Positions 1-7,288 of a DNA stretch of 39,363 nucleotides are shown here, in pieces. Made by a program: the position numbers and the translations under genes. The stretch comes from an uncultured Caryophanales bacterium. Its GTDB lineage: Bacteria > Bacillota_I > Bacilli_A > RF39 > UBA660. The notes beneath the pieces are model-generated. The model was not told the origin of the DNA. It made no database searches and worked only from the letters and a program-made list of their open reading frames with translations. Positions within the stretch are counted from its first letter, which is position 1, and each line of letters begins with the position of its first letter. The stretch covers positions 1 to 39,363 of the forward strand of contig CAMVPJ010000005.1 in NCBI GenBank assembly GCA_947169395.1. The letters run 5' to 3'.

Positions 1-2
1 TT

Positions 3-39
3 CATTCCTATGTGTGACTTGAGCGAAGTGAAAGGAATG
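3..39 (+). promoter_or_regulatory. Hairpin covering the ppa ribosome binding site
   Basis: CATTCCT (3-9) pairs perfectly with AGGAATG (33-39). Inside it ACTT (17-20) can pair with AAGT (26-29). The outer 3' arm contains the AAGGA that would serve as ribosome binding site for the pyrophosphatase start at 49, so a folded transcript would hide it. The window begins here, so what lies upstream is unknown. It could be an mRNA control element or the end of a longer structured leader. No known riboswitch class was recognised. Confidence 0.35.
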
Positions 40-48
40 GTGCTTAAT

Positions 49-399
49 ATGAATAGAGTTAATGCAAAAGATTATTTAGGTAAAAAAGTTAACGTAATCA
101 TTGATAGAAAATTAGGTTCTAAACATCCTAAACATCCTAAACATAACTTTATTTATCCAGTTAATTATGGTTATATTCCTGATACTATTAGTGGTGATGG
201 TGAGGAGTTAGATGCATATATACTTGGAGTATTTGAACCAGTTGAACAATATGAAGGTAATGTAATTGAGCTCATCCATAGAATAAATGATGATGATGAC
301 AAACTTATTGTTTCTAATAATAGAAATTATTCTGATGATGCTATAAGGGCATTAACAGAGTTTCAAGAGCAATATTTTGAATCTGTAATAATTCGATGA
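49..399 (+). CDS. Short family I inorganic pyrophosphatase-like protein
   Basis: The 116-residue product resembles the core of family I inorganic pyrophosphatases, cytosolic Mg-dependent enzymes that hydrolyse pyrophosphate to phosphate. The signature lies at about residues 38-65: YPVNYGYIPDTISGDGEEL followed by DAYILG, with the DGxxxD acidic cluster that binds metal and pyrophosphate. An acidic DDDD run at about 83-86 sits where the family has further metal-binding aspartates. The usual bacterial length is about 170-180 residues, so this is the small variant; whether it is a full enzyme cannot be judged from sequence. An upstream in-frame ATG at 10 exists, but the family similarity begins only after 49 and AAAGGA at 31-36 precedes it, so 49 is preferred. 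No terminator is evident before the rpsO promoter. Confidence 0.75.
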   Translation: MNRVNAKDYLGKKVNVIIDRKLGSKHPKHPKHNFIYPVNYGYIPDTISGDGEELDAYILGVFEPVEQYEGNVIELIHRINDDDDKLIVSNNRNYSDDAIRALTEFQEQYFESVIIR

Positions 400-416
400 T
401 AAATTGAAAAAAACAC

Positions 417-445
417 TTGCAAAACAATCAAAATTATAGTATATT
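417..445 (+). promoter_or_regulatory. rpsO promoter
   Basis: TTGCAA (417-422) and TATATT (440-445) are separated by 17 bases, a good sigma-A-type promoter. It predicts a transcript start near 452, giving rpsO a leader of about 70 bases. Confidence 0.6.
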
Positions 446-455
446 ATATGTGCTG

Positions 456-499
456 CTTAATCTTGGTTTGACGTGCTCCTGCATTATACTAGGTTTAAG
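456..499 (+). promoter_or_regulatory. rpsO leader hairpin, possible S15 autoregulatory site
   Basis: CTTAATCTTGG (456-466) can pair with CTAGGTTTAAG (489-499): ten pairs including G-U wobbles and one U-U mismatch, enclosing a 22-base region. S15 is known in several bacteria to repress its own mRNA by binding a leader that mimics its rRNA site, often around adjacent G-U/G-C pairs. The location between the promoter and the ribosome binding site (511-517) fits such a role. The function is inferred from position and fold only. Confidence 0.45.
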
Positions 500-524
500 T
501 GAATTACTAAGAAAGGAGATATTT

Positions 525-794
525 ATGGCTTTAAATAAAGAAAAGAAAGCAGAACTTGTTAAAAAGTTTGGAAAAAGTGAAACTGATACTGGTTCTATTG
601 AAGTACAAATTGCTATTTTAACAGAAGAAATTAATTCTTTAACTGAACATTTTAAAGAACATAAGCATGATCATCATTCAAAAAGAGGATTACTTAAGAA
701 GGTTGGTCAAAGAAAGAGTTTACTTAATTACTTAATTAAACATGATGTTACTAGATATCGTAAGGTTGTTAAAGAATTAGGCTTAAGAAAATAA
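525..794 (+). CDS. rpsO: 30S ribosomal protein S15
   Basis: The 89-residue product matches S15 over its full usual length: [15 protein letters not shown] at the start, the [17 protein letters not shown] helix, the [18 protein letters not shown] rRNA-binding loop and the C-terminal [13 protein letters not shown]15 binds the 16S rRNA central domain early in small-subunit assembly. ATG 525 follows AAAGGAG at 512-518. The open frame extends upstream to 417, but that part is the promoter and leader, not protein. It precedes pnp, the classic bacterial rpsO-pnp order, with a terminator-like hairpin between them. It probably has its own promoter and leader-based autoregulation. Confidence 0.96.
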   Translation: MALNKEKKAELVKKFGKSETDTGSIEVQIAILTEEINSLTEHFKEHKHDHHSKRGLLKKVGQRKSLLNYLIKHDVTRYRKVVKELGLRK

Positions 795-805
795 TAAAAA
801 CATTG

Positions 806-828
806 GACACTCTTTTTTGAGTGTCTTT
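806..828 (+). terminator. Terminator or attenuator between rpsO and pnp
   Basis: GACACTC (806-812) and GAGTGTC (819-825) form a perfect 7-bp stem with a six-T loop, followed by TTTATATT. It likely ends or reduces rpsO transcription ahead of pnp. Confidence 0.75.
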
Positions 829-854
829 ATATTGATAGTTTAATGGAGGTATGT

Positions 855-2984
855 ATGAAGAAAGTATATGAATTAGATTTTAGAGGAAGAAAATTAGTTG
901 TAGAAATAGGAGAGCTTGCAAAACAAGCAACAGGTGCGGTACTTGTAAGATACGGGGATACTGTAGTTTTATCTACTGTTGTTGTATCAAAGAATGCAAA
1001 TGTTTTATCTGATTTCTTTCCATTAATGGTTTTATATCAAGAAAAATTATATTCTGTAGGTAAAATACCTGGAGGATTTATTAAAAGGGAAGGACGTCCT
1101 ACTGAGGCTGCAACACTTGCTGCTCGTATGATTGATCGTCCAATGCGTCCAATGTTCCCTGAAAACTTTAGAAATGAAGTACAAATTGTAAATACAATTT
1201 TAAGTGTTGATCCTGATAATTCACCAGAGATGGCTGCAATGTTTGGTTCATCTTTAGCAACTTCTATTTCTAAAATACCATTTGATGGGCCTATTGCTGG
1301 GGTAAAAGTAGGAAGAGTTAAAGGAGAATTTGTTATCAACCCTACTGTAGAACAAGCTGAAGTATCAGATATTGATTTAACTGTTGCAGGAAGTATTGAT
1401 GCTATTAACATGGTAGAAGCTGGCGCTAAAGAGGTTAGTGAAGCTGACATGCTTGATGCATTGATGTTTGGATTTGATGCAATTAAAGAGTTAAATGAAT
1501 TCCAAAAGAAAATCGTTGAAGAGATTGGCGAAGAAAAAATGGAATATGATGCATTAGAGATATCTGATGAATTAAAAGCTGAAGTTGAGACTAAATGCAA
1601 AGATGATATTGATAAGGCTTTACGTATTAAAGATAAACTTGAAAAGTATAATAAACTTGATGAGATTAAGGAAAATGTAGTTTCTGCATATGAAGAAAAA
1701 TATAGTAGCCTTACTGATGATGAGAAAAAAGAGGAGATTACTAAGGTTAAACTTGTTCTTGAAGAGATTGAATATGAAATCTTTAGAGCAATCGTAGTTA
1801 AAGAAAAATTACGTGCAGATGGTAGAAAGATGAATGAAATTAGACCACTTTCTGCTAGTGTTGATTTATTACCTCGTACTCACGGTTCAGCGTTATTTAC
1901 TCGTGGGGAGACTCAAAGCTTATCTGTAACTACTTTGGGTGCTTTAGGTGAACATCAAATACTTGATGGACTTGATTTAGAAACTGAAAAGAGATTTATG
2001 CTTCACTATAACTTCCCACAATTCTCTGTTGGAGAAACAGGAAGATATGGAGCTCCAGGAAGAAGAGAAGTAGGACATGGTGCTTTAGGAGAAAGAGCGC
2101 TTGCTCAAGTAATTCCTTCAGAAGAAGATTTCCCTTATACAATTCGTGTTGTATCTGAGATACTTGAATCTAATGGTTCATCATCTCAAGCAAGTATATG
2201 TGCAGGATGTATGAGTTTAATGGCTGCTGGTGTTCCTATTAAAAATCCAGTTGCTGGTATTGCGATGGGCTTAATTACTTATGGCGATGATTATACAATA
2301 TTAACTGATATCCAAGGCATGGAAGATCATTTGGGTGATATGGACTTTAAGGTTGCAGGTACTAAGGATGGTATTTGTGCATTACAAATGGATATTAAGA
2401 TTAAAGGTATAACTAAAGAAATACTTGCTGAAGCACTTGCTAATGCTAAAGAAGCTAGAATGAAAGTATTAGATGTAATGCTTGCTACTATTAAAGAACC
2501 TCGTAAGGAAGTATCTAAGTATGCACCTAAGACATTAACATTTATGGTAGATCCTGAAAAGATTAAAGATATTATTGGTAAGGGTGGAGATACTATTACT
2601 AAGATTATTCAAGATGCTAGTGGTGTTGTTAGTGTTAATGATGTAAATGCAGTAAAAGTAGACCTAGAAGATGATGGCAAGGTAATTATTTATCATACTG
2701 ATAAAGATGTAATTGAAAAAACCGCTAAAATGATTAAAGATGTTGTAAGAGTTCCAGAAGAAGGTATGATATATAAAGGTAAAGTAGTTAAAGTAATTGA
2801 TTCTGGATGCTTTGTAGAATTATGGCCAGGATGTGATGGACTTGTACATATTTCTGAACTTGATATAAAAAGAGTTGAGAAAGTAGAAGACATTGCAAAA
2901 GTAGGCGACGATATGATTGTTAAGTGTCTTGGATACGATAAACGTGGAAGACTTAATCTATCTAGAAAAGCTGCTTTAAAATAA
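855..2984 (+). CDS. pnp: Polyribonucleotide nucleotidyltransferase (PNPase)
   Basis: The 709-residue protein has the full PNPase architecture. PNPase is a trimeric phosphorolytic 3'-5' exoribonuclease of mRNA decay. The first RNase PH domain contains [14 protein letters not shown] at about 72-85. A helical linker spans about 200-310. The second RNase PH domain has [13 protein letters not shown] at about 401-413 and the catalytic-region motif [13 protein letters not shown] at about 490-502. The KH domain has IIGKGGDTI at about 572-580. The S1 domain, from about 636 to 705, includes [23 protein letters not shown] 855 follows GGAGG (845-849) at 5 bases. The TAA stop (2982-2984) lies inside the 8-bp duplication made by the IS at 2989, so the protein is intact but its own terminator now sits beyond 4585. 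Confidence 0.97.
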   Translation: MKKVYELDFRGRKLVVEIGELAKQATGAVLVRYGDTVVLSTVVVSKNANVLSDFFPLMVLYQEKLYSVGKIPGGFIKREGRPTEAATLAARMIDRPMRPMFPENFRNEVQIVNTILSVDPDNSPEMAAMFGSSLATSISKIPFDGPIAGVKVGRVKGEFVINPTVEQAEVSDIDLTVAGSIDAINMVEAGAKEVSEADMLDALMFGFDAIKELNEFQKKIVEEIGEEKMEYDALEISDELKAEVETKCKDDIDKALRIKDKLEKYNKLDEIKENVVSAYEEKYSSLTDDEKKEEITKVKLVLEEIEYEIFRAIVVKEKLRADGRKMNEIRPLSASVDLLPRTHGSALFTRGETQSLSVTTLGALGEHQILDGLDLETEKRFMLHYNFPQFSVGETGRYGAPGRREVGHGALGERALAQVIPSEEDFPYTIRVVSEILESNGSSSQASICAGCMSLMAAGVPIKNPVAGIAMGLITYGDDYTILTDIQGMEDHLGDMDFKVAGTKDGICALQMDIKIKGITKEILAEALANAKEARMKVLDVMLATIKEPRKEVSKYAPKTLTFMVDPEKIKDIIGKGGDTITKIIQDASGVVSVNDVNAVKVDLEDDGKVIIYHTDKDVIEKTAKMIKDVVRVPEEGMIYKGKVVKVIDSGCFVELWPGCDGLVHISELDIKRVEKVEDIAKVGDDMIVKCLGYDKRGRLNLSRKAALK

Positions 2985-2988
2985 AAAT
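2981..2988. repeat. Target-site duplication, left copy
   Basis: ATAAAAAT, identical to 4586-4593. It contains the pnp stop codon (2982-2984). Confidence 0.93.
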
Positions 2989-3012
2989 GGTTCTCCACGA
3001 AATAGTGGGGAG
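2989..3012. repeat. IS left terminal inverted repeat
   Basis: Starts GGTTCT and ends GTGGGGAG; pairs with the inverted repeat at 4562-4585 with 17 of 24 matches. Confidence 0.9.
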
Positions 3013-3020
3013 TAAAAAAT

Positions 3021-3051
3021 AGTCCTCAAGAAGAATTACTGGGGACTTTTT
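3021..3051 (+). terminator. Terminator inside the IS left end
   Basis: AGTCCTC (3021-3027) pairs with GGGGACT (3041-3047), including one G-U pair, followed by a T run. It blocks read-through from pnp into the transposase and now serves as the nearest terminator for pnp. Confidence 0.7.
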
Positions 3052-3077
3052 ATATATAAGCTGCAAGATTTAGTGGG

Positions 3078-3108
3078 GAGATAACATATTAAAAGTTATC
3101 TCTTTTTT
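3078..3108 (+). terminator. Second terminator inside the IS left end
   Basis: GAGATAAC (3078-3085) and GTTATCTC (3095-3102) form a perfect 8-bp stem, followed by TTTTTTA. It stands just before the transposase -10 element TATAAT at 3113-3118. Guarding the transposase against transcription from outside is common in insertion sequences. Confidence 0.75.
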
Positions 3109-3158
3109 AGTGTATAATAATATGGCAATTTATATATTGCTAGAAGGAGGTGAAGGCA

Positions 3159-4463
3159 ATGAAAGAAGTTGAACAATTGCTTAACATTGGTAATCAATAT
3201 AAAATTATAAAATTTGAAGAAAGAAAGGAAGATAAAAAAATAATAAAAATAATTTATGTTGAAAGCAAGAATAAAAAGGCAAAATGCCCTAAATGTGGAA
3301 AATATACAAATAGTATTCATGACAAGCTAAGTCCTATAGAATTAAAGTATTTAAAAATAGTAGAATATGATTGTAAGATAAATATAATAAAAAAACGATT
3401 TATATGTCATAACTGCAATAAAAGATTTACAGAAGAAGTTGATTTAAATCAAAAAGGAAAAACGATATCAAGAAAATTAGAACAAAAGATATTAAAAGAT
3501 TTGTTAGATTATAATTTAAGTATTAAATATATAGGAGAAAGCAATAATGTATCATCAGATTCAGTAAGAAAAATATTAGAAAATGCAATGAGTAAATATC
3601 CAGAGCATGTAATAAATTTACCAAGAGTAATATCATTTGATGAATTTAAGGCTGATACAAATGAAGGAAAATATGCATTTATATTAAATGATCCAATACA
3701 TAAAAAAGCAATGGATATATTACCAAGCAGAAAAAAAGAATACCTGAATCAATATTTTACATATTGTGAAAACAGGCATTCTGTAGAGTATGTCGTATCA
3801 GATATGTACGAACCATACTTATTGGTCACACAGATAATGTTCCCTAAAGCAAAATATGTGGTTGACCGATTCCATTATACCAGATATGTGATGGATGCGC
3901 TAGATAAAGTGAGAATAAGGTTGCAAAAAGAATATGGGTATAATAGTAAAGAATATAGAATGTTGAAGAACAAAAAGAATGTAACATTACTTAGAAAATA
4001 TAGTAATGATGTAGATTGGTGGATATATACAAAAAGATATAAAAACAAGCATATGGTAGATATACTAAAATATGACTTACGAGAACAATTATTAGGGATA
4101 AGTAAAGAAATAAAAGATACATATTTATTAAAGGAATTATTTTTAGATATAGTACATTCAACAACATATGAATATGCAGAATCAGAATTTAAAGAATGGA
4201 TAGAAACAGTAAAGAATTACGGAATAAATGAAATGATAGAGGCATCTAAAACAATAGAAAATTGGTTACCATATATAGTTAATTCATTTATAGATAAAAG
4301 GTTTTCAAATGGATTTACAGAAGGATTAAATAATAAGATAAAAGTAATAAAAAGAGTAGCATTTGGATATAGAAATTTTAGATTTTTCAGGCTAAGATTA
4401 ATGTATATACTAAATGGAAAAGTAAGTGGAATGACTAAAAAAGATAGAAATGCAAAAAAGTGA
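3159..4463 (+). CDS. ISL3-family transposase
   Basis: The 434-residue DDE transposase cuts and pastes its own element. An N-terminal zinc-ribbon-like region has CPKC (about 43-46) and CHNC (about 83-86). A helix-turn-helix-like stretch follows at about 105-145. The catalytic core contains VISFDEFK (about 157-164), VVSDMYEPY (about 212-220) and VVDRFHYTRY (about 233-242), and ends with the family motif SNGFTEGLNNKIKVIKR near 382-398, which carries the catalytic Glu. The length is typical. ATG 3159 lies 8 bases after AAGGAGG (3144-3150); a GTG at 3150 overlaps that site and is less likely. The frame has no disruption, so the enzyme may be active. Confidence 0.95.
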   Translation: MKEVEQLLNIGNQYKIIKFEERKEDKKIIKIIYVESKNKKAKCPKCGKYTNSIHDKLSPIELKYLKIVEYDCKINIIKKRFICHNCNKRFTEEVDLNQKGKTISRKLEQKILKDLLDYNLSIKYIGESNNVSSDSVRKILENAMSKYPEHVINLPRVISFDEFKADTNEGKYAFILNDPIHKKAMDILPSRKKEYLNQYFTYCENRHSVEYVVSDMYEPYLLVTQIMFPKAKYVVDRFHYTRYVMDALDKVRIRLQKEYGYNSKEYRMLKNKKNVTLLRKYSNDVDWWIYTKRYKNKHMVDILKYDLREQLLGISKEIKDTYLLKELFLDIVHSTTYEYAESEFKEWIETVKNYGINEMIEASKTIENWLPYIVNSFIDKRFSNGFTEGLNNKIKVIKRVAFGYRNFRFFRLRLMYILNGKVSGMTKKDRNAKK

Positions 4464-4513
4464 AAAAAATAGTGTTATCAGCCACCAAAAAAAGCCAAAT
4501 TTTTTTAAACAGC

Positions 4514-4540
4514 AAAAATAAGGTATTAGCCCTTATTTTT
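4514..4540. terminator. Transposase terminator at the IS right end
   Basis: AAAAATAAGG (4514-4523) and CCTTATTTTT (4531-4540) form a perfect 10-bp stem with a 7-base loop. The A and T tracts on either side could let it work on both strands. Confidence 0.75.
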
Positions 4541-4561
4541 CAATATATTATAAAAATTTAG

Positions 4562-4585
4562 CTCCCCACCAGAACTTTTAGAACC
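4562..4585. repeat. IS right terminal inverted repeat
   Basis: Reverse complement begins GGTTCTAAAAGTTCTGGTGG, matching the left end at 17 of 24 positions. Confidence 0.9.
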
Positions 4586-4616
4586 ATAAAAATACATTAA
4601 TTTGTATTTTTTTTAA
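4586..4616 (+). terminator. Original pnp terminator displaced by the IS, including right target duplication
   Basis: ATAAAAAT (4586-4593) is the right target duplication. AAAATACA (4589-4596) pairs perfectly with TGTATTTT (4603-4610) around a 6-base loop, followed by more T. Rejoining the two duplication copies places this hairpin just after the pnp stop, so it was probably the native pnp terminator before the IS landed in its 5' arm. Confidence 0.7.
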
Positions 4617-4654
4617 TTATTTGGTAAAATAAATGCGTTTTCGGGGTGACTAGT

Positions 4655-5296
4655 ATGAAATTGAATTATGAAAATATAAAAAGACATTATAATTTATATG
4701 GCGATGAAATAAAACATTTATTATACATTCATTATTATCCAATTATTGATAAAATATATGATAAAAATAATGGTGAAATTGATAAAAAACTATTAGAGAA
4801 TTGTTTAAAAGATACTATAGCTTCTTACATTATTGAAGGTAATAAAAGTCGTAATCCGTCTAAATATATTCATGAAAAAATGTATAAATATGAGAGAGAA
4901 TATATTTCAAATAAGCTTAAAGAATATCGTACTGAACTAATTAACAAGGCATATAGTGGAGATACTAATGTAAGATATGAATTGTTTATTTCTTGTACTG
5001 ATAGGATAGATGATGTAGCTATAATTATATATAATAGTATTATTAATAAATTTCCTAATACATCCTATACATTAGATGATATTAAGCAAGTATTATATAA
5101 AGATATATGGAATCTTGTAAATAGGTTTTATGATAGAGAGAATAAAGGTTATAATTTAAAGATGGCAGTATCAGTTAGACTTAGAGATTTATCAATACGT
5201 ATAAATAAATGTGTAGAAAATAATAGTATTGCTGCTTTAGAAATGTTAAAAAATAAGGATATAGAAGAAGAATCTGCAATTAATAGGAGAATATAA
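4655..5296 (+). CDS. Sigma-70-like paralogue 1 of 3 (no region 4)
   Basis: The 213-residue protein is clearly paralogous to the next two genes. The shared pattern is an N-terminal half with IHYYPIIDKIYDKNNGEIDKK, NPSKYIH and YEREYI, then a C-terminal half with a basic ARxELF-like helix and TLDDIKQVLYKDIWNLVNRF followed by DRENKGY. The last segment recalls sigma-70 region 2 (helix, D-x-x-Q, aromatic pair, F-D-x-x-K-G). The two halves also resemble each other, suggesting an internal duplication. No region 4 helix-turn-helix is present. ATG 4655 follows GGGGTG at 4643-4648. The stop overlaps the next start (TAATG), implying coupling. Function unknown; a transcription-related role is inference. 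Confidence 0.5.
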   Translation: MKLNYENIKRHYNLYGDEIKHLLYIHYYPIIDKIYDKNNGEIDKKLLENCLKDTIASYIIEGNKSRNPSKYIHEKMYKYEREYISNKLKEYRTELINKAYSGDTNVRYELFISCTDRIDDVAIIIYNSIINKFPNTSYTLDDIKQVLYKDIWNLVNRFYDRENKGYNLKMAVSVRLRDLSIRINKCVENNSIAALEMLKNKDIEEESAINRRI

Positions 5297-6120
5297 TGAA
5301 AAAATCAGTTGATTATATCATGATAAAACAGCTATATGAGGATGATGATATAGGTTTTGCTAATTACTTATATAAACATTATTACTATATAGTAGATAAT
5401 TTTTATAATAAAAATAATGGAGTAATTAGTAAGAAAAGTTTTGAGAAAGTCTTAATAGATGCTATTAGTAATTATATTTATAAAGATTATTATAATTCTA
5501 ATCCATCAAGATTTATTCATAATTGTTTTATAAATTATGAGAAAAAATATTTAAATAATGATTCAAAACAAAAATGGAATTTGCTAGTTGAAAAAGCATT
5601 TAATAATGATACTAAAGCAAGAGAAGAAATATTTAATTCATATATTAGCATAATGGATAGTAGGGCTACTCAAATGTATAATAATATTAGTTCTCAAAGT
5701 AATTATTTATATTCTATTGATGATATAAAGCAGATGGTTTATTTTGAAATGTGGGTTTTTATTAACAGTTTTTTTGATGGTGATAATAAAGATAAATACT
5801 TAAGTAGATATTTTAATACTAAAATTAATCATATATGTAATTCAATAAATAATAATATCAATAATAATTCTAATGATATTTGTCCTTTAGATAATGTTAG
5901 CTATAAAGATTCATACTTTGTAAATAGTATTGAAAATAATGACACATTAGATATTATTTCTGCTATGCTTACTGATAAGGAAAAAATTATGTTAGGTTAT
6001 TTAAGACAAGGTTATACTTATGAATATACTGCAGCGCAAGTGGGATTAAAAAAACAGAGTGTAAGTGTTATGAATAATAAAATCAAAAAACTTGTACGCG
6101 AAAAAGGTATTAAATGGTGA
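5296..6120 (+). CDS. Sigma-70-like paralogue 2 of 3, with region-4-type helix-turn-helix
   Basis: The 274-residue protein is the longest of the triplet. It repeats the plan YKHYYYIVDNFYNKNNGVIS, NPSRFIH, then a second half with AREEIF, YSIDDIKQMVYFEMWVFIN and FFDGDNKDKY. An Asn-rich linker at about 190-200 leads to a C-terminal segment (about 225-272) containing LTDKEKIMLGYLRQGYTYEY and a second helix GLKKQSVSVMNNKIKKL, which matches the layout of sigma-70 region 4. This is the best evidence that the group derives from sigma factors. It starts at the stop of paralogue 1 and ends overlapping the region before paralogue 3. Which promoters it would recognise is unknown. Confidence 0.55.
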   Translation: MKKSVDYIMIKQLYEDDDIGFANYLYKHYYYIVDNFYNKNNGVISKKSFEKVLIDAISNYIYKDYYNSNPSRFIHNCFINYEKKYLNNDSKQKWNLLVEKAFNNDTKAREEIFNSYISIMDSRATQMYNNISSQSNYLYSIDDIKQMVYFEMWVFINSFFDGDNKDKYLSRYFNTKINHICNSINNNINNNSNDICPLDNVSYKDSYFVNSIENNDTLDIISAMLTDKEKIMLGYLRQGYTYEYTAAQVGLKKQSVSVMNNKIKKLVREKGIKW

Positions 6121-6125
6121 TACTT

Positions 6126-6716
6126 ATGGGATTTGTTAGTAATTATACAAAGAATAAAGACTTATATAGTGATAAAGATAATTTTAATATTTTTTATAAT
6201 CATTATTATTATATAGTTGATAATATTTATTTTAAACATAACGGAGAAATAAGTAAAAAAGATATTGAAAAATGCTTGAAAATGGGTATTAATGATTTTT
6301 TTAATAATCAAAATAATAATCCTTCAAGTTGTATTCATAGTAGGATTGTTTCTTTAGAAAGATCATATTATAGTAAAAAGAATAAAAAAGAATATTACGA
6401 ATTATTAAGTAATGCTTACTTAGGGAGTATTGAAGCTAGAAAAGAATTATTCTTTAAACATATAGATAAGATTGATAAAAGAATTGTAAAGATATATGAG
6501 ATGTATCTTAATATTGTTACGCTTGATTCAATTGCTAATTATTTATATAATGAAATGTGGAATTTTGTTAATAGATATTTTGATAGTGAAAATAAGGGAT
6601 ATTATTTTAGTACAAGATTTTCTAATCAATTAAATTCAATTTGTGACAAACTTATAAGACATATAAATAAAACTATAGGGTATAAAGTTAAAACAAAGAA
6701 AAAAGGTAGAGGCTAA
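6126..6716 (+). CDS. Sigma-70-like paralogue 3 of 3 (no region 4)
   Basis: The 196-residue protein shares YNHYYYIVDNIYFKHNGEIS, NPSSCIH, the helix SIEARKELFFKHIDKIDKR and NYLYNEMWNFVNRYF followed by DSENKGYYFSTRF. The last motif is the closest of the three to a sigma region 2 FD-x-x-KG-x-x-FST pattern. It lacks the region 4 domain. ATG 6126 is preceded by GGTGAT (6116-6121) with spacing like other genes here; an in-frame ATG at 6114 overlapping the previous stop is an alternative. The C-terminus is basic (KVKTKKKGRG). It ends in a 4-base overlap with the convergent HIT gene. Confidence 0.5.
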   Translation: MGFVSNYTKNKDLYSDKDNFNIFYNHYYYIVDNIYFKHNGEISKKDIEKCLKMGINDFFNNQNNNPSSCIHSRIVSLERSYYSKKNKKEYYELLSNAYLGSIEARKELFFKHIDKIDKRIVKIYEMYLNIVTLDSIANYLYNEMWNFVNRYFDSENKGYYFSTRFSNQLNSICDKLIRHINKTIGYKVKTKKKGRG

Positions 6717-7087
6717 TCTCTATCTTTTAGTATATTATATATTTCTTCGACACTTTTTAACTTATTATCTTTATAGTAAGGTTTTAAATGTAGATGAAAA
6801 TGTTTAACTTCTTGAATATCACCATTATTCTGAACAAAAGTTAATCCATCAGTGTTTAACTTACTATCTAACTTAACTTTTAATTCTTTTGCTACCTTAA
6901 AGATATGATTTAAAGTATCTAATGGCATATCATCCATATCTAAATAATGCTTCTTAGGTATAATTAATGTGTGTCCATTAGAATCAGGATTAATATCTAA
7001 AAAAGCGATTACTATCTCATCTTCATAAATCTTATAACTAGGTATATCACCACTTACTATTTTACAAAATAAACAATCATTATTCAT
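6713..7087 (-). CDS. HIT-family nucleotide-binding protein (Hint/Hit-like)
   Basis: The 124-residue protein has the complete HIT layout: an N-terminal CLFCKIVSGDIPSYKIYED, FLDINPDSNGHTLIIPKKHY at about 30-49, and the histidine triad HFHLHLKP near 97-104. HIT enzymes hydrolyse or transfer nucleoside phosphoramidates and related adenylated compounds in the cytosol; the CxxC near the N-terminus may bind zinc as in related bacterial members. ATG at 7087 follows GGAGAGTGAT on the minus strand; the frame is open 48 bases further upstream, but that part lies over the -10 region. It is the first minus-strand gene in the window and converges on the sigma-like triplet. Confidence 0.92.
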   Translation of the reverse strand: MNNDCLFCKIVSGDIPSYKIYEDEIVIAFLDINPDSNGHTLIIPKKHYLDMDDMPLDTLNHIFKVAKELKVKLDSKLNTDGLTFVQNNGDIQEVKHFHLHLKPYYKDNKLKSVEEIYNILKDRD

Positions 7088-7106
7088 AATATCACTCTCC
7101 ACAAGT

Positions 7107-7135
7107 ATTTTATCAAATAATAAAAAATAGTTCAA
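7107..7135 (-). promoter_or_regulatory. HIT gene promoter
   Basis: On the minus strand TTGAAC (complement of 7130-7135) and TAAAAT (complement of 7107-7112) are 17 bases apart, ending about 20 bases upstream of the start. Confidence 0.6.
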
Positions 7136-7154
7136 TTATTTAAACTATTTTGCA

Positions 7155-7172
7155 TGAATATCTGCGAATATT
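7155..7172. promoter_or_regulatory. Inverted repeat between the HIT and suf promoters
   Basis: GAATAT (7155-7160) and ATATTC (7167-7172) are exact inverted copies separated by six bases. The site lies between two divergent transcription units and could be an operator. AT-rich palindromes of this size also arise by chance. Confidence 0.25.
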
Positions 7173-7288
7173 CTATATATATAATGGATATTTTTTTAAA
7201 AAATATGCATGTTGTAATATGTAAAAACTTGTGATATGACTTTTATTTTTAGTTGATATTTAGTATAATTGATGTGGATGTGATATTT

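Larger units (their letters stand above)
2989..4585 (+). mobile_element. Complete ISL3-family insertion sequence
   Basis: The element is 1597 bp with one transposase gene. Imperfect 24-bp terminal inverted repeats begin GGTTCT, as in ISL3-family ends, and share the block GTGGGGAG; 17 of 24 positions match between 2989-3012 and the complement of 4562-4585. ATAAAAAT directly precedes (2981-2988) and directly follows (4586-4593) the element, a perfect 8-bp target duplication as expected for this family. A second TGGGGAG at 3074-3080 is a subterminal repeat. Outward hairpin terminators shield both ends. The exact duplication and intact transposase imply a recent, probably active copy. Confidence 0.95.

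Noticed and set aside
417..524. N-terminal extension of S15 in the open frame upstream of 525
   Set aside because: The region is the promoter and leader; S15 homologues start at the ATG at 525, which has a strong ribosome binding site.
1037..1600. Open minus-strand frame inside pnp (and a similar one at 2693-2998)
   Set aside because: It lies opposite conserved PNPase sequence, has no ribosome binding site and encodes no recognisable protein; it mirrors the codon pattern of pnp.
4464..4513. Second small gene in the IS downstream of the transposase
   Set aside because: Only A/T-rich non-coding sequence before the terminator; ISL3 elements often carry a single gene.
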